A stretch of 64,000 nt of DNA, taken from Methanobrevibacter sp. Lineage in GTDB: Archaea > Methanobacteriota > Methanobacteria > Methanobacteriales > Methanobacteriaceae. The position numbers and the translations under genes were made by a program. The stretch spans positions 64,818 through 128,817 of the forward strand of contig NZ_JAFRKB010000039.1 in NCBI RefSeq assembly GCF_017431965.1. Direction: 5' to 3'. Positions 48,484-59,730 of this stretch are shown here, in pieces; position 1 is the stretch's first letter, and the number at the start of each line of letters is the position of its first letter. The notes under the pieces are model-generated. The model did not search any database. It was not told the DNA's origin and was given only the letters and a program-made list of their open reading frames with translations.

Positions 48484-49980
48484 ATGTTTTCCCCAAGTAT
48501 TGAAGAAGTAAAAGAAATAGCAAAAAATGAGGAGTATAAGCGTATTCCCGTATCTTATGAATTGTTTTCGGATATAGCTACTCCTATAGAAGTTTTAAGA
48601 ATTTTAAAAGGCATCAGCAATCATTGTTACATGTTGGAAAGTATAGAGGATGCACAAAAATGGGGAAGATACAGTTTTTTAGGTTTTGACCCTCTTTTAG
48701 AATTCACATGTCAAAATGGTGTCGTTCAAATCAAAGGGGATAAGGATTTCAAGGAATTCAACGATGATTTGGCCACAATCAAAACAGATAATCCAGGTGA
48801 TATTATAAGGGAGTTGGTTTGTAAAAACAAATCTCCAAAACTGGAGTATTTGCCTCCATTCACTGGCGGTTTCGTTGGTTATTTCGCTTATGATTATATT
48901 AAGTATTGTGAACCTTCCCTTAATTTGGATGCTGAAAATCAGGATCAATTCAAGGACATTGATTTGATGCTGTTCGATAAGGTCATCGCCTTCGATAATT
49001 TCAAACAAAAAATCATCATTATTGCAAACATTAAAACTGATGATTTGGAAAGTAACTACAATCAAGCTTGCAGCGATTTGAAGGAAATAGCTGACTTAAT
49101 TAAAAATGGTAGAAAAACTGAAATACAGCCATTGGAATTGAAATCCGATTTTACCCCAGTATTTTCACGTGAAAGATATTGTGACATGGTTGATAGGGCT
49201 AAAAATTATATCAAAGAAGGGGATATTTTTCAGGTTGTCCTTTCAAATAGGATTGAAGCGGATATTTCCGGAAGTTTGTTTGATACATACAGGGTGTTGA
49301 GGACTACAAACCCTTCCCCATACATGTTTTATTTTTCAAGCAATGATATTGAGATTGCCGGTGCATCTCCTGAAACATTAGTCAAATTGGACGGCAGAAA
49401 ATTATATACTTTCCCGCTTGCCGGAACCAGGCCTCGAGGTAAGGATGACAAAGAGGACTTAAATCTGGAAGAAGAGTTATTGGCTGATGAGAAGGAACTG
49501 GCCGAGCATAATATGTTAGTTGATTTAGGCCGTAACGATATTGGTAGAATATCTGAAATAGGTTCTGTCAGCGTTGACAAGTATTTGTCCATTGAGAGGT
49601 TTTCACATGTGATGCATATAGGCTCTACAGTTACCGGAACATTAAGGAGCGATTTGGATTCTCTTGCTGCAATCGATTCGATTTTGCCTGCCGGAACATT
49701 GTCCGGAGCTCCAAAAATAAGGGCTTGTGAAATCATAAATGAGCTTGAAGATAATAAAAGGGGAATTTATGGTGGAGCAATCGGTTATGTGGATTTAAGC
49801 GGCAATGTTGACACTTGCATTTCAATTAGAATCGCTTTTGCACGCAATGATAAGGTCTTTATTCGCTCTGGTGCGGGCATTGTTGCAGATAGCGTGCCCG
49901 ATAAGGAATTTGATGAATGTTTAAATAAAGCCGCTGCCGTAATAAATGCCTTGAAAATTGCAGATGGGGGATTAGAATGA
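48484..49980 (+). CDS. trpE: Anthranilate synthase component I
   Basis: Converts chorismate and ammonia to anthranilate. It has a 498-residue chorismate-binding fold with Y-E-L-F-S-D near the N-terminus (region of tryptophan feedback binding), G-G-F-V-G-Y-F-A-Y-D, S-P-Y-M-F-Y, L-A-G-T-R-P-R-G, H-N-M-L-V-D-L-G-R-N-D and A-G-T-L-S-G-A-P-K. It is the first gene of the seven-gene trp operon and overlaps trpG by four bases. Confidence 0.96.
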   Translation: MFSPSIEEVKEIAKNEEYKRIPVSYELFSDIATPIEVLRILKGISNHCYMLESIEDAQKWGRYSFLGFDPLLEFTCQNGVVQIKGDKDFKEFNDDLATIKTDNPGDIIRELVCKNKSPKLEYLPPFTGGFVGYFAYDYIKYCEPSLNLDAENQDQFKDIDLMLFDKVIAFDNFKQKIIIIANIKTDDLESNYNQACSDLKEIADLIKNGRKTEIQPLELKSDFTPVFSRERYCDMVDRAKNYIKEGDIFQVVLSNRIEADISGSLFDTYRVLRTTNPSPYMFYFSSNDIEIAGASPETLVKLDGRKLYTFPLAGTRPRGKDDKEDLNLEEELLADEKELAEHNMLVDLGRNDIGRISEIGSVSVDKYLSIERFSHVMHIGSTVTGTLRSDLDSLAAIDSILPAGTLSGAPKIRACEIINELEDNKRGIYGGAIGYVDLSGNVDTCISIRIAFARNDKVFIRSGAGIVADSVPDKEFDECLNKAAAVINALKIADGGLE

Positions 49981-50561
49981 TTCTTTTGATTGACAATTAT
50001 GATAGTTTTTCATATAATTTATTCCAATTGATTGGGGCGGTAGACTCAGATATTTTAGTTTATAGAAATGACAAAATATCTCTTGAAGAGATAGAAGATT
50101 TAAATCCTGATGCAATCATTTTATCTCCGGGGCCTGGAAGACCTCAAGATGCAGGAATTTGCATTGATTTGGTAAAAGAATTTTATGATAAAATTCCAAT
50201 TTTGGGGGTTTGCTTGGGTCATCAAGCTATTTGTGAAGCATTTGGGGGTAAAATATCTTATGCAAGTAGATTGATGCATGGAAAATCTTCAATGATATCC
50301 CTTGATTATGATTTCATCTTTAAGGGTTTGCCAACTGAAATAAGCGTTGGAAGATATCATTCGTTAAGCTTGGTTGAAGACACCCTTCCGAAATGTCTTG
50401 AAATAATTTCAAAAGCAAAGGATGATGGTGAAATAATGGCGATAAGGCATAATGAATTCAATGTTTATGGTCTTCAGTTTCACCCGGAATCAATATTAAC
50501 ACCGGATGGATTAATTATTATAACTAATTTTATTGAAAAAGTTGAAAGAGGTATTTTATGA
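49977..50561 (+). CDS. trpG: Anthranilate synthase component II (glutaminase)
   Basis: A class I glutamine amidotransferase that feeds ammonia to TrpE. It has [18 protein letters not shown], the nucleophile G-V-C-L-G-H-Q, and Q-F-H-P-E-S. It is 194 aa. A GGGGGATT site lies within the trpE end, and ATG overlaps its stop. Confidence 0.96.
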   Translation: MILLIDNYDSFSYNLFQLIGAVDSDILVYRNDKISLEEIEDLNPDAIILSPGPGRPQDAGICIDLVKEFYDKIPILGVCLGHQAICEAFGGKISYASRLMHGKSSMISLDYDFIFKGLPTEISVGRYHSLSLVEDTLPKCLEIISKAKDDGEIMAIRHNEFNVYGLQFHPESILTPDGLIIITNFIEKVERGIL

Positions 50562-51568
50562 TTAAAGAATCAATATTAAAAGTGTCACGTCATGAAGATT
50601 TAACTTATGAAGAGGCTTATGCTACCATGGATGAAATCATGAGTGGTGAAGCAAGTGAAGTTCAAATGAGTGCTTATTTAACAGCAATGTCAATGAAAGG
50701 CGAAACAATTGATGAGATTACAGCATCCGCCGAAGCGATGAGGGCTCATTGTGTACGATTGTTGAATGATGAAGAGGTTTTGGAAATAGTTGGAACTGGC
50801 GGTGATGGTTCAAATACATTTAACATATCCACTACATCTTCAATTGTTATTTCCGCAACGGGGGTTCCCGTAGCTAAGCATGGTAACAGATCTGCATCCA
50901 GTAAATGTGGGGCGGCTGATGTCTTAGAAGAATTGGGCGTAAATATTTATATTGAACCAGAAAAAAGTTTACAATGTCTAAAAGAAATCAATTTATGTTT
51001 CTTGTTTGCCCAAAATTATCATTTGGCAATGAAATATGTTGCCAATGTCCGTAAGGAATTGTCTATAAGGACAATATTTAACATTTTAGGCCCATTAACC
51101 AATCCCGCAGGGGCTACAATGCAAGTTTTGGGAGTTTATGAAAAGGAGCTAGTCGAGCCTCTCAGTGAAGTTCTTAAAAATTTGGGGGTTAAATCCGCAT
51201 TGTCTGTTTACGGTTTAGATGGAATGGACGAAATTTCGGCGAGCGATAAAACTTTCGTTTGTGAACTTAAAAACGGCGAAACAAGGTCTTATGAAATTTC
51301 TCCTGAAGACTTCGGTATGAAGATTGCATCTAAAGAAGATTTGACAGGCGGGGATGCAAAGGAAAATGCTCAGATTACTTTATCAATTTTGGAAGGCCGG
51401 GAAAAAGGACCTAAAAGGAATGCAGTTCTTTTAAATTCGGCTGCCGGCCTGTATTCCGCCGGCAAGGTTGAATCTATTGATGAGGGTGTGAAGTTGGCTG
51501 AAGAAATTATAGATTCAGGTAAGGCGCTTGAACAGCTTGAAAAATTTATTGAAGTTACAAATAGATGA
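50558..51568 (+). CDS. trpD: Anthranilate phosphoribosyltransferase
   Basis: Joins anthranilate to PRPP. It is a 336-residue enzyme with the PRPP loop [36 protein letters not shown] and G-P-L-T-N-P. GAGGT lies before the ATG. Its place after trpG differs from Methanothermobacter, where trpD is last in the operon. Confidence 0.96.
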   Translation: MIKESILKVSRHEDLTYEEAYATMDEIMSGEASEVQMSAYLTAMSMKGETIDEITASAEAMRAHCVRLLNDEEVLEIVGTGGDGSNTFNISTTSSIVISATGVPVAKHGNRSASSKCGAADVLEELGVNIYIEPEKSLQCLKEINLCFLFAQNYHLAMKYVANVRKELSIRTIFNILGPLTNPAGATMQVLGVYEKELVEPLSEVLKNLGVKSALSVYGLDGMDEISASDKTFVCELKNGETRSYEISPEDFGMKIASKEDLTGGDAKENAQITLSILEGREKGPKRNAVLLNSAAGLYSAGKVESIDEGVKLAEEIIDSGKALEQLEKFIEVTNR

Positions 51569-52350
51569 TTATTATGTTGGATAAGATTGTTGCTAAAACA
51601 GAAGAAAGGTTAATTGAAGCTAAAAAGAATAAATCTTTGGAAGAACTTAAAGATGAAGTGTCCAAATTGGAAATTAATAAGGATTTCCCTTTTAAGGAAG
51701 CTTTAAAAGATCCTCAAATTGCAATCATCAGTGAAGTTAAAAAGGCTTCTCCTTCAAAAGGGCTGATTGTCGAGGATTTTGATTATATTGAAATTGCAAA
51801 AGAATACGAAGAAGCGGGCGCTTCAGCCATTTCAGTTTTGACAGAGCCTTATTTTTTCCAGGGTTCAAATGTTTATTTAAAAGAGATTGCTGAAGAAGTT
51901 TCCATTCCAATTTTAAGGAAGGATTTTATCATTGATGAATATATGATTTGGGAAGCCAAGTTGCTTGGCGCTTCTGCAGTGCTTTTAATCGTTTCAATAT
52001 TGGATATTGTTCAATTAAAGAAATTTTTAGATTTGGCCCATGATTTGGGTCTATCTGCAATTGTTGAAACCCATGATGGTGATGAAATCAGAACAGCTAC
52101 AAATGTTGGTGCCGAAATCATTGGTGTGAACAATAGGAATTTAGCGGATTTTACTGTTGATATTGAAAACACTATCAGTCTACGTAGATGTGTAAGTGAC
52201 AATATCATATTTGTTTCTGAAAGTGGCATTAAAACAAAGGAAGATGTCGCCAAATTAAAGGAAAATAATGTTGATGCAGTTTTAATTGGCGAAACTTTAA
52301 TGAAAAGTGATGATAAGAAATCATTGATTTTGGAGTTGAAAAATGGTTAA
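51565..52350 (+). CDS. trpC: Indole-3-glycerol phosphate synthase
   Basis: A TIM-barrel enzyme with [37 protein letters not shown] and V-S-E-S-G-I. ATG 51565 overlaps the trpD stop; ATG 51574 is also possible. It is about 258-261 aa. Confidence 0.96.
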   Translation: MIIMLDKIVAKTEERLIEAKKNKSLEELKDEVSKLEINKDFPFKEALKDPQIAIISEVKKASPSKGLIVEDFDYIEIAKEYEEAGASAISVLTEPYFFQGSNVYLKEIAEEVSIPILRKDFIIDEYMIWEAKLLGASAVLLIVSILDIVQLKKFLDLAHDLGLSAIVETHDGDEIRTATNVGAEIIGVNNRNLADFTVDIENTISLRRCVSDNIIFVSESGIKTKEDVAKLKENNVDAVLIGETLMKSDDKKSLILELKNG

Positions 52351-52942
52351 AATTAAAATCTGCGGACTTAAACGATTGGAGGATATAGACATAGTTAATA
52401 AGTATAAACCTGATTATATCGGATTTGTCTTTGCAGATTCTAAAAGAAAAGTATCTCATGAACTTGCATCTGAAATGAAAAGGAATTTGTCCTCAGATAT
52501 AATCTCTGTAGGAGTTTTTGTTGATGCAGAAATTGACGAGATAATCGACCTCTTCAATAGAGGTGTCATCGAAGTTGCTCAACTTCATGGTCAGGAAAAT
52601 GAAGAGTATATTGGCAGTTTAAAGGAAAGAACTGACGGTAAAATAAAAATAATCAATGCAATTGAAATGGATGATGATGAGGATTTATTAGGTCATGAAA
52701 GTTCAATTGCAGACTTTTTACTGCTTGATAGTGGAAAAGGCAGTGGAAAGACTTTTGACTGGAATTTAATTAGGAAAGATTTGAATAAGGAATTCTTTTT
52801 AGCGGGAGGAATTGATATTTCAAATATCTCTAAGGCCATTAATGAAATTGACCCTTATGCAATTGATTTAAGTTCTAGTCTTGAAACTGATGGATTTAAA
52901 GATGAAAGTAAAATTAAAGAAATTATGGAGGCTATAAATTGA
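52343..52942 (+). CDS. trpF: Phosphoribosylanthranilate isomerase
   Basis: A 199-residue TIM barrel with K-I-C-G-L-K-R at the start (catalytic Cys), [19 protein letters not shown] and [14 protein letters not shown]. It overlaps both neighbours. Confidence 0.95.
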   Translation: MVKIKICGLKRLEDIDIVNKYKPDYIGFVFADSKRKVSHELASEMKRNLSSDIISVGVFVDAEIDEIIDLFNRGVIEVAQLHGQENEEYIGSLKERTDGKIKIINAIEMDDDEDLLGHESSIADFLLLDSGKGSGKTFDWNLIRKDLNKEFFLAGGIDISNISKAINEIDPYAIDLSSSLETDGFKDESKIKEIMEAIN

Positions 52943-54123
52943 ATAATGGAAGATATGGTGAATATGGTGGACAATACATATCTGAAACATTGATGAATGA
53001 GCTGCTTTATTTGGAAGAGCAATATTATCATTATATGAAGGACCCCGAGTTTGTAGAAGAACTTAATACTTTATTAAAGGAATATGCTGGAAGACCTTCC
53101 TTATTATATCATGCTAAAAGGATGACGGAAGACTTGGGCGGCGCTAAAATTTATTTGAAACGTGAGGATTTAAACCACACTGGCGCTCACAAGATCAATA
53201 ATGTATTGGGACAGGTGCTGCTTGCGAAAAAAATGGGCAAAACAAGAGTCATCGCTGAAACCGGTGCCGGTCAACATGGTGTGGCTACTGCAACTGCAGC
53301 CGCTTTGCTTGATATGGAATGTGAAGTTTTCATGGGTGAAGTGGATACTAAAAGGCAGGCATTGAACGTTTACCGTATGGAATTGTTGGGTGCAAAGGTG
53401 CATTCAGTAAAATCTGGAACCAAAACTCTGAAGGATGCTGTAAACGATGCATTCAGAGATTGGATTGCACGTGTTCATGATACTAACTATGTAATCGGTT
53501 CAACAATGGGACCACATCCATTTCCAATGATTGTAAGGGATTTTCAAGCAGTAATCAGTTCTGAAGCCCGTGAACAATTCCTTGAAATAGAAGGAAAACT
53601 TCCAAATGCAGTTATTGCATGTGTTGGGGGCGGAAGCAATGCGATGGGAGCATTTTATAACTTCATTGATGATAAAGAAGTTAAATTAATTGGTTGTGAA
53701 GCTGGTGGAAAAGGGATAGACACTCCGTATAATGCAGCGGCATTAACTAACGGTAAAATAGGAATATTTCATGGCATGAAATCTATTTTCAACCAGGGGG
53801 ATTACGGCCAAATTGCACCGGTGTATTCCGTCTCAGCAGGTCTGGACTATCCTGGTGTTGGTCCGGAACATGCATATTTAAGAGATACGGGCGGAGCAGA
53901 ATACGTTCCGGTCACGGATGAAGAGGCAGTTAATGCATTTGAATATTTGTCAAGAATGGAAGGAATCATTCCAGCTATTGAAAGTGCTCATGCGGTTGCA
54001 TATGCAATGGAAATTGCTCCAAAAATGGATAAGGATGATATAATCATGATTTGTCTTTCCGGAAGAGGAGATAAGGATGTAAGATCAATTGCTGAGTATA
54101 GGGGAGTTGATTTAAATGAGTAA
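52939..54123 (+). CDS. trpB: Tryptophan synthase beta chain
   Basis: A PLP enzyme of 394 aa that condenses indole with serine. It has the lysine in [20 protein letters not shown], phosphate loop G-G-G-S-N-A-M-G and S-G-R-G-D-K-D. It is the TrpB1 type that pairs with TrpA. The start is TTG 52939 with GGAGG seven bases upstream, overlapping the trpF stop. Confidence 0.96.
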   Translation: MNNGRYGEYGGQYISETLMNELLYLEEQYYHYMKDPEFVEELNTLLKEYAGRPSLLYHAKRMTEDLGGAKIYLKREDLNHTGAHKINNVLGQVLLAKKMGKTRVIAETGAGQHGVATATAAALLDMECEVFMGEVDTKRQALNVYRMELLGAKVHSVKSGTKTLKDAVNDAFRDWIARVHDTNYVIGSTMGPHPFPMIVRDFQAVISSEAREQFLEIEGKLPNAVIACVGGGSNAMGAFYNFIDDKEVKLIGCEAGGKGIDTPYNAAALTNGKIGIFHGMKSIFNQGDYGQIAPVYSVSAGLDYPGVGPEHAYLRDTGGAEYVPVTDEEAVNAFEYLSRMEGIIPAIESAHAVAYAMEIAPKMDKDDIIMICLSGRGDKDVRSIAEYRGVDLNE

Positions 54124-54889
54124 AATAGCCAATGCATTTAAAAATGGAAAAGCCTTCATCGGCTTTTTGACTGCAGGTGATCCGACAATTGAAAAAACAG
54201 TTGAATATATTTTGGCAATGGAGGAGGCAGGATGTGACTTGATTGAGATTGGCATTCCGTTTTCCGATCCTATGGCTGAAGGAGTTGTAATTCAGGAAGC
54301 TAATGTACGTGCTTTAAAACACAACACAACAACTGATGATGTATTTGAAATCGTTAAGGCTGTACGTGCCAAGACTGATGTTCCTCTTGTGTTTTTAACT
54401 TATATCAATCCTGTTTTCTTTTACGGTTATGAAAAGTTCTTTAAAAAATGTAATGAGTTAGGCATTGATGGGATAATATCTCCGGATTTGCCATATGAAG
54501 AAAAAGGTGAAATTGCAGAAATTGCACGTAAGAACGATGTTGACGTGATTTCATTGATTGCCCCAACTTCAAAGGAAAGAATTCAAAAAATTGCCGCTGA
54601 TGCAACTGGATTTATTTACATTGTATCATCATTAGGCGTTACTGGAATGCGCAGTGAAATCAAAACGGATTTAAATGCTATTATTTCAGATATCCGGGAT
54701 GTGACTGATTTGCCTCTTGCTGTTGGATTTGGTATAAATACTCCTGAGCAAGCTAGAAACATAGGTCAAATCGCCGATGGGGTAATTGTTGGCAGTGCAA
54801 TAGTAAAAATCATTGAAGAATATGGGGAAAATGCTACAAATCCATTAAAGGAATATGTTTCAAGCATGAAAAAAGCGTCTAATGAGTAA
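54116..54889 (+). CDS. trpA: Tryptophan synthase alpha chain
   Basis: Releases indole from indole-3-glycerol phosphate. It is a 257-residue barrel with F-L-T-A-G-D-P, the catalytic Glu in [21 protein letters not shown], and G-F-G-I-N-T-P. It is the last gene of trpEGDCFBA and overlaps trpB. Confidence 0.96.
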   Translation: MSKIANAFKNGKAFIGFLTAGDPTIEKTVEYILAMEEAGCDLIEIGIPFSDPMAEGVVIQEANVRALKHNTTTDDVFEIVKAVRAKTDVPLVFLTYINPVFFYGYEKFFKKCNELGIDGIISPDLPYEEKGEIAEIARKNDVDVISLIAPTSKERIQKIAADATGFIYIVSSLGVTGMRSEIKTDLNAIISDIRDVTDLPLAVGFGINTPEQARNIGQIADGVIVGSAIVKIIEEYGENATNPLKEYVSSMKKASNE

Positions 54890-54980
54890 TTTGGTTATAA
54901 TGAAAATATTTATATAAATATTGAGACAAAAATATATTTATAATTTGTAATTTTTGAACATTCAATTTAGAGGATTATTT

Positions 54981-55715
54981 ATGTTTAAAGCAGAATTAAG
55001 TGATTCTAATATATTAAAAACCAGTTTTGATGCTATTTCTTCAATCGTTGATGAAGTACAAATTCAAACTGATAGTGAAGGCATGAGATTAGATGCCTTA
55101 GACCGCAGTCACATAACTTTCGTACATTTGGAGTTAAAATCTACCTTATTCGACGAATACATTTGTGATGTTCCTGAAAAAATCAACATCGATACTGACG
55201 AATTCATGAGAGTTCTCAAACGTGCCAAATCACAGGATAGAGTTTTAATGTCAGTAGATGAAGGTAATTTTATCATTACTTTTGAAGGAGATGCAACAAG
55301 AACTTTTAAAATAAGATTAATAGATATGGAATATGATAATCCTGTTCCACCGAATATTGAACATCCTACTAACTTTAAGGTTCGCTTCTCTATATTGAAA
55401 GACTGTATCAACGATATTGATATATTTTCAGATAAAATTGCACTTCAGGTTGATGAAGATTACTTTATAGCATCAGCTGACGGTGAATTCGGTGATGCAA
55501 GCATCAAATATCTTCACGGCGAAAATATTTCTGAACATGCAAAAGCCTTATTCTCATTGGATAAGATTAGAGAAATGCTTAAAGCAGATAAATTTTCAGA
55601 GGAAGCTGAAATTAGTTTAGGTACTGACATGCCATTAAGTTTAACTCTTAATATGGTCACTGGTGACGGCAAACTTAGTTTCTTGCTTGCTCCTAGATTA
55701 GAAACAGATGAATAA
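54981..55715 (+). CDS. pcn: DNA polymerase sliding clamp (PCNA)
   Basis: Archaeal PCNA of 244 aa: M-F-K-A-E-L at the start, [14 protein letters not shown] center-loop region, and [10 protein letters not shown] near the C-terminus. It forms the ring that tethers the polymerase and partners with PIP peptides such as the RfcL tail. AGAGG lies before ATG 54981; the frame also opens at 54954 without a site. Confidence 0.95.
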   Translation: MFKAELSDSNILKTSFDAISSIVDEVQIQTDSEGMRLDALDRSHITFVHLELKSTLFDEYICDVPEKINIDTDEFMRVLKRAKSQDRVLMSVDEGNFIITFEGDATRTFKIRLIDMEYDNPVPPNIEHPTNFKVRFSILKDCINDIDIFSDKIALQVDEDYFIASADGEFGDASIKYLHGENISEHAKALFSLDKIREMLKADKFSEEAEISLGTDMPLSLTLNMVTGDGKLSFLLAPRLETDE

Positions 55716-55767
55716 TTTCATTTGTTTATCTTTTTTTATTTTAATTAATTTTTAGAGATGGTATTAA

Positions 55768-56619
55768 GTGGATCAGTTTTACAAGGAATTGCGAACAATC
55801 CAAAAGAAGGAACGTAATAACGCTACATTGGCTCGTGTCGAAGAGGATTTTTACAGTAAAATTCACGAGTATTTGGATGATTTGAAACAACAGGCTATCC
55901 GCGATCCATTTTCAAATATACCCCAAATTTTACATGAAGCTCAAAGGATAGCTACTGAAATCTGCGAAAGAAGGGAACATAAGATTACCGATGCAGCTGT
56001 TGTAAATATACATAGGTCCTATCATTTGTTTACAGGAAAGCCTCAGTTTGATTTGGTGGATACCACTCCATTGAATTTAACCCCCGAAGAGGAAAAATTC
56101 TACTTTTCATTGATTGACACTTTAAGAAACCATAGGGGAAACATTTCACTTGAAAAATTATCTGACGGAGATGAAATCCCTGATAAGAAAGTTATAAAAC
56201 CAAAAGAAACCCAGTCAAATACATTGATTTCTCCAAAGCCTGATGAAAAGGATGATAAAGTACTTGACAGGCATGATGAAATTTCCAAATCAAAACCTGC
56301 CGAGGATAAAAAAGCAGAACCTAAAGAAAAGCAGGATGACGCTTCAAAAATTGATGCTGTAGCCAAACCTCAAAACAAAAACATCGAGCAAAACCCTAAT
56401 GCTTTTGATGAAAATGAAGAATTTTATGATTTTGAGTCTAAAAGAATAGCCAAGGACACTGAACTGGTCACAATGTTGGTTTTTGATGATATAGAACCGA
56501 TTGTAGGTGTTGATGAAAGGATTTATGGTCCGTTCAGACCACAGGATCTGGTCACATTGCCTTTGATAAATGCGAAAGTATTTTTCAAAAATAGAAAGGG
56601 TCGTCAAGTTAAAATTTAA
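55768..56619 (+). CDS. gins51: GINS complex subunit Gins51
   Basis: A replication-fork GINS subunit of the A-B domain order. A helical A domain takes residues 1-110 (F-Y-x-K-I-H-E-Y-L-D-D-L, I-H-R-S-Y-H-L-F), then a long charged linker (Lys/Glu/Asp-rich, about 125-225), then the small B domain (L-V-F-D-D-I-E-P-I-V-G, Y-G-P-F-R-P-Q-D-L-V-T-L-P). At 283 aa it is longer than typical because of the linker. The start is GTG. It follows pcn by about 50 bases, a common archaeal pairing; its partners are MCM and GAN. Confidence 0.85.
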   Translation: MDQFYKELRTIQKKERNNATLARVEEDFYSKIHEYLDDLKQQAIRDPFSNIPQILHEAQRIATEICERREHKITDAAVVNIHRSYHLFTGKPQFDLVDTTPLNLTPEEEKFYFSLIDTLRNHRGNISLEKLSDGDEIPDKKVIKPKETQSNTLISPKPDEKDDKVLDRHDEISKSKPAEDKKAEPKEKQDDASKIDAVAKPQNKNIEQNPNAFDENEEFYDFESKRIAKDTELVTMLVFDDIEPIVGVDERIYGPFRPQDLVTLPLINAKVFFKNRKGRQVKI

Positions 56620-56835
56620 CACATTGCCATTAACTTTAAATAGCTTAATAAATAGATATTATGAATGTATCTATTTGTGATAATAAAAAATTATATTTTA
56701 TATAATTTGGATTTTTGCTGTCTGTAGACTTGATGCGTTACAATGCAGTTTTAATCTCTAACGTTTTTTAATAAAATTTGAGTTTAGATAAATTCGCTGA
56801 TAGATTTATAATGACTTATTAATTACGGTGAAAAA

Positions 56836-57114
56836 ATGAAAATACCAAAAGAAAAAAGAACATACTGTCCTCATTGTAAAAGACACACAATGCATGAGGT
56901 ACACACTGCTAAAAAAAGAAAAGCTAGTGAATTAACTTGGGGACAAAGACAATTCAGACGTGTAACCGCTGGTTACAGAGGTTATCCAAGGCCTTTACCT
57001 GCCGGAAACAAACCTGTTAAAAAATTAGACTTAAGACTTAAATGTAAAGAATGTGGTAAATCTCACATTAAACAATCTTTCAGAACAGGAAAACCTGAAT
57101 TCGTAGCTAAATAG
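56836..57114 (+). CDS. rpl44e: 50S ribosomal protein L44e
   Basis: A 92-residue ribosomal protein (L44e/L42A) with zinc-binding C-P-H-C and C-K-E-C-G, a basic [15 protein letters not shown] segment, and a G-K-P-E-F end. It is nine bases from S27e and in the same operon as aif2a and nop10, the standard archaeal order. Confidence 0.96.
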   Translation: MKIPKEKRTYCPHCKRHTMHEVHTAKKRKASELTWGQRQFRRVTAGYRGYPRPLPAGNKPVKKLDLRLKCKECGKSHIKQSFRTGKPEFVAK

Positions 57115-57123
57115 GTGGTTAAC

Positions 57124-57303
57124 ATGGTTAGTAAAGGAAGAGGAAACTTTTTAAAAGTTAAATGTTTAGATTGTGACAATGAACAAGTAATCTTTGATCG
57201 TGCAGCTTCTGACGTAAAATGTATTATTTGTGGTAAAACTCTTGTCAAATCTCGTGGTGCTAAAGCTAAAATTACCGCACACATTGAAAAAGTTTTAAAC
57301 TAG
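57124..57303 (+). CDS. rps27e: 30S ribosomal protein S27e
   Basis: A 59-residue zinc-ribbon ribosomal protein: F-L-K-V-K-C-L-D-C and C-I-I-C-G. ATG 57124 follows GGTGG by five bases. The stop codon is inside a small perfect hairpin (AAACTAGA/TCTAGTTT, 57297-57314). Confidence 0.95.
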   Translation: MVSKGRGNFLKVKCLDCDNEQVIFDRAASDVKCIICGKTLVKSRGAKAKITAHIEKVLN

Positions 57304-57365
57304 ATTTCTAGTTTTAAACTTATTTTTTACTATTTTTTATAATTTTTATTAATGTTGGTGAGAGT

Positions 57366-58163
57366 ATGGTAAGAAAAAGTCAAGAATGGCCTGATGAAGG
57401 GGAACTTATTGTCGGTACTGTTTACAAAGTTCTTAATTATGGGGCTTTTGCTAAATTGGAAGAATATCAGGGCAAAGAAGCTTTTATTCATATTTCTGAA
57501 GTATCTTCTGGTTGGGTAAAAAACATCAGAGATCACGTAAGGGAAAACCAGAAAATCGTTTGTCGTGTTCTCAGAGTTAATCCTAAAAAGGGGCATGTTG
57601 ATGCTTCTTTAAAAAGAATCCGTGAAGATCAAAGAACTAAAAAAATCCAACATTGGAAAATTGAACAAAAAGCTGAAAAATTTTTAGAATTATCTGCTAA
57701 ATCTTTAGATAAAACCTTGGATGAAGCATATGATGAAGTGGGTTATGAACTTATGGACATCTTTGGGGATGTCTATGGTGCTTTTGAAACAGCTTCTGAT
57801 GAAGGTGCTGAATCTCTCGTTGAAGAAGGAATCCCTCAGGATTGGGCTGATGCTATTACTGAAATAGCCAAAAAGAATATCACTCCTCCGGAAGTTCACA
57901 TTAGCGGTTATGTTGATATTGAAACTTTTGTGCCGAACGGTGTTGAAATTATCGTTGCCGCCCTCAAGGCTGCAGAAGATAATGGAGATGATGAGGAAGA
58001 AATCAAGGTCCAATGTGTTGGTGCACCAAGATATAGAATCACTGTCAAATCTACTGATTATATATTAGCGGAAAAAGCTCTTAAAGCTGCTGCTGATAGA
58101 TGTATAGCAGTTGTTGAAGAATCTGAAGGAAACGGTTCTTTCTTAAGAGAGTTAGATAATTAG
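57366..58163 (+). CDS. aif2a: Translation initiation factor 2 alpha subunit
   Basis: The alpha subunit of aIF2, which helps deliver initiator tRNA. It has an N-terminal S1 domain ([15 protein letters not shown]), a helical middle and a C-terminal alpha/beta domain ([10 protein letters not shown]). The 265 aa length is normal. GGTGAGAGT lies before the ATG. Confidence 0.95.
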   Translation: MVRKSQEWPDEGELIVGTVYKVLNYGAFAKLEEYQGKEAFIHISEVSSGWVKNIRDHVRENQKIVCRVLRVNPKKGHVDASLKRIREDQRTKKIQHWKIEQKAEKFLELSAKSLDKTLDEAYDEVGYELMDIFGDVYGAFETASDEGAESLVEEGIPQDWADAITEIAKKNITPPEVHISGYVDIETFVPNGVEIIVAALKAAEDNGDDEEEIKVQCVGAPRYRITVKSTDYILAEKALKAAADRCIAVVEESEGNGSFLRELDN

Positions 58164-58169
58164 ATTCTT

Positions 58170-58340
58170 ATGAATATGAAAATGAATAAATGTCCCGAAT
58201 GCGGAATTTATACTTTAAAAGATGCTTGCCCTAAATGCGGCGGGCAACTTAAAGTTATTTATCCTCCAAAATTCTCAGTTGAGGATAAATACGGAAAATA
58301 TCGTCGTATATTAAAAAAAGAATCAATGAAGGAGCAGTAG
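58170..58340 (+). CDS. nop10: Ribosome biogenesis protein Nop10
   Basis: The small H/ACA RNP protein that supports Cbf5 in pseudouridine formation in rRNA. It has a zinc ribbon K-C-P-E-C-G-I-Y-T-L and C-P-K-C-G-G, then P-P-K-F-S-V-E-D-K-Y-G-K-Y-R-R, a clear Nop10 signature. Three in-frame ATGs (58170, 58176, 58182) are possible starts; the product is 52-56 aa. It lies between aif2a and the PAC2 gene, as in many archaea. Confidence 0.94.
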   Translation: MNMKMNKCPECGIYTLKDACPKCGGQLKVIYPPKFSVEDKYGKYRRILKKESMKEQ

Positions 58341-58343
58341 GAT

Positions 58344-59114
58344 ATGGAAATCTCAGAAATAACTGTTTTAGAAGAAATCGAATTAAATAATCCTATTTTT
58401 ATAGAGGCATTGCCTGGAATTGGGCATGTTGGTAAATTGGCTGCAGACCATATGATTGATGAATTTGGGGCAACCAAATTTGCAGAAATTTATTCTCCTG
58501 CTTTTCCTCCTCAAGTTCTTGTAAAGGATGAGGGCGTAATTGCAAACATGCTTAATGAATTATATTACCTAAAGGATGTAGGTGAAGACAATTTGGATTT
58601 GATAATTCTTGTAGGTAACACTCAGGCTCTATCTCCAGAAGGCCAATACCTAATATGTAAGGATATTTTGGAATATGTTAAGCAATTTGACATTAGTAGA
58701 ATTTTTACTTTAGGTGGAATGGCAACCGGACAGCCTATTGAAAGTCCAAAGGTTTTTGGAGCTGCCACTCATGAAGAGGATGTTGAATTATTAAAAGAAG
58801 CAGAAATTGAAATCAGGTCTAATGATGGGGGCATTGTCGGTGCTTCCGGATTGTTTTTAGGTCTGGCTGTTCGCCAAGGGCTTCATGGATCTTGCCTTAT
58901 GGGTGAAACTCCAGGATATTTCATTGATGCTGAATCTGCTGAAGCGATTTTAAATAAATTGTCATTTTTACTTAATTTTGAAATTAATGTTGATAAATTA
59001 GAGGAAAGGGCTGAAGAGACTAGACAAATGATTGCTAGAGCTCAGCAAATGGAACAAGATTTAATTAATAAAGCTAATGCAGGAAATGCAGATGATTTAA
59101 GGTATATTGGATAA
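58344..59114 (+). CDS. PAC2-family proteasome-assembly-chaperone-like protein
   Basis: A 256-residue protein of the PAC2/DUF75 family: [28 protein letters not shown], and [14 protein letters not shown]. Archaeal relatives aid proteasome assembly. A C-terminal helix rich in Gln and Glu follows. GGAG lies before the ATG, inside the nop10 end. Confidence 0.9.
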   Translation: MEISEITVLEEIELNNPIFIEALPGIGHVGKLAADHMIDEFGATKFAEIYSPAFPPQVLVKDEGVIANMLNELYYLKDVGEDNLDLIILVGNTQALSPEGQYLICKDILEYVKQFDISRIFTLGGMATGQPIESPKVFGAATHEEDVELLKEAEIEIRSNDGGIVGASGLFLGLAVRQGLHGSCLMGETPGYFIDAESAEAILNKLSFLLNFEINVDKLEERAEETRQMIARAQQMEQDLINKANAGNADDLRYIG

Positions 59115-59147
59115 ATCAATATATCTATTTTTAACTTTTTTTTGATT

Positions 59148-59708
59148 ATGAATGTTGTAGTCGTTCCCGATGCCGCAATGATTGTCATACCATTGATTGA
59201 AAAGAATGGCCATACATATTTATCTCCGGTTAATTTTTCCAGATATGACAATATGGACATTTGTGAAGGTAATTTGACTTATGATAATTTGATAACAACA
59301 TATTCGTCAAGTGAAATTCCTTCAGGCGTAAAGGGAAGGCTTTTTTTGCTATCTAAGGTATTGCCTAATGCCGATGCGGCAATAATCATAGGCAAACGCC
59401 CTAAAAATTACACAAAAATGTATGACGTATTGAATGATATAATTCTGTTCGGTGGAAATGCCTGCAATAATGCCCATAGTCTGACAGTAAAAATGATACA
59501 TGATTTGGGTATTCCTACATTGAAACTTGCTTATCCTACAAGCCGAAGTCAAATCATCGATTTAATCAATAGAACAGACTTATTTTTAAAAAATTTAAAT
59601 TACAATTCTGAAAATGTCAATGATGATGACTTAACTGTGGATTTGGTCAAAAAACAACATAAATATCCGGTCAATGATTTAAAGAGGATATTAAATAATT
59701 TAATATAA
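59148..59708 (+). CDS. Conserved methanogen-type protein, function unknown
   Basis: A 186-residue protein; I do not recognise a named family with confidence. The first strand M-N-V-V-V-V-P-D-A-A, D-A-A-I-I-I-G-K-R-P-K, and F-G-G-N-A-C-N-N-A-H suggest a Rossmann-like fold with a possible phosphate-binding loop. It resembles methanogen-only DUF proteins placed beside nop10/PAC2 genes. No signal peptide or membrane segment is present. ATG 59148 is chosen over TTG 59142; neither has a strong site. Confidence 0.7.
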   Translation: MNVVVVPDAAMIVIPLIEKNGHTYLSPVNFSRYDNMDICEGNLTYDNLITTYSSSEIPSGVKGRLFLLSKVLPNADAAIIIGKRPKNYTKMYDVLNDIILFGGNACNNAHSLTVKMIHDLGIPTLKLAYPTSRSQIIDLINRTDLFLKNLNYNSENVNDDDLTVDLVKKQHKYPVNDLKRILNNLI

Positions 59709-59730
59709 CATTAATGATTAATTTTTAATC

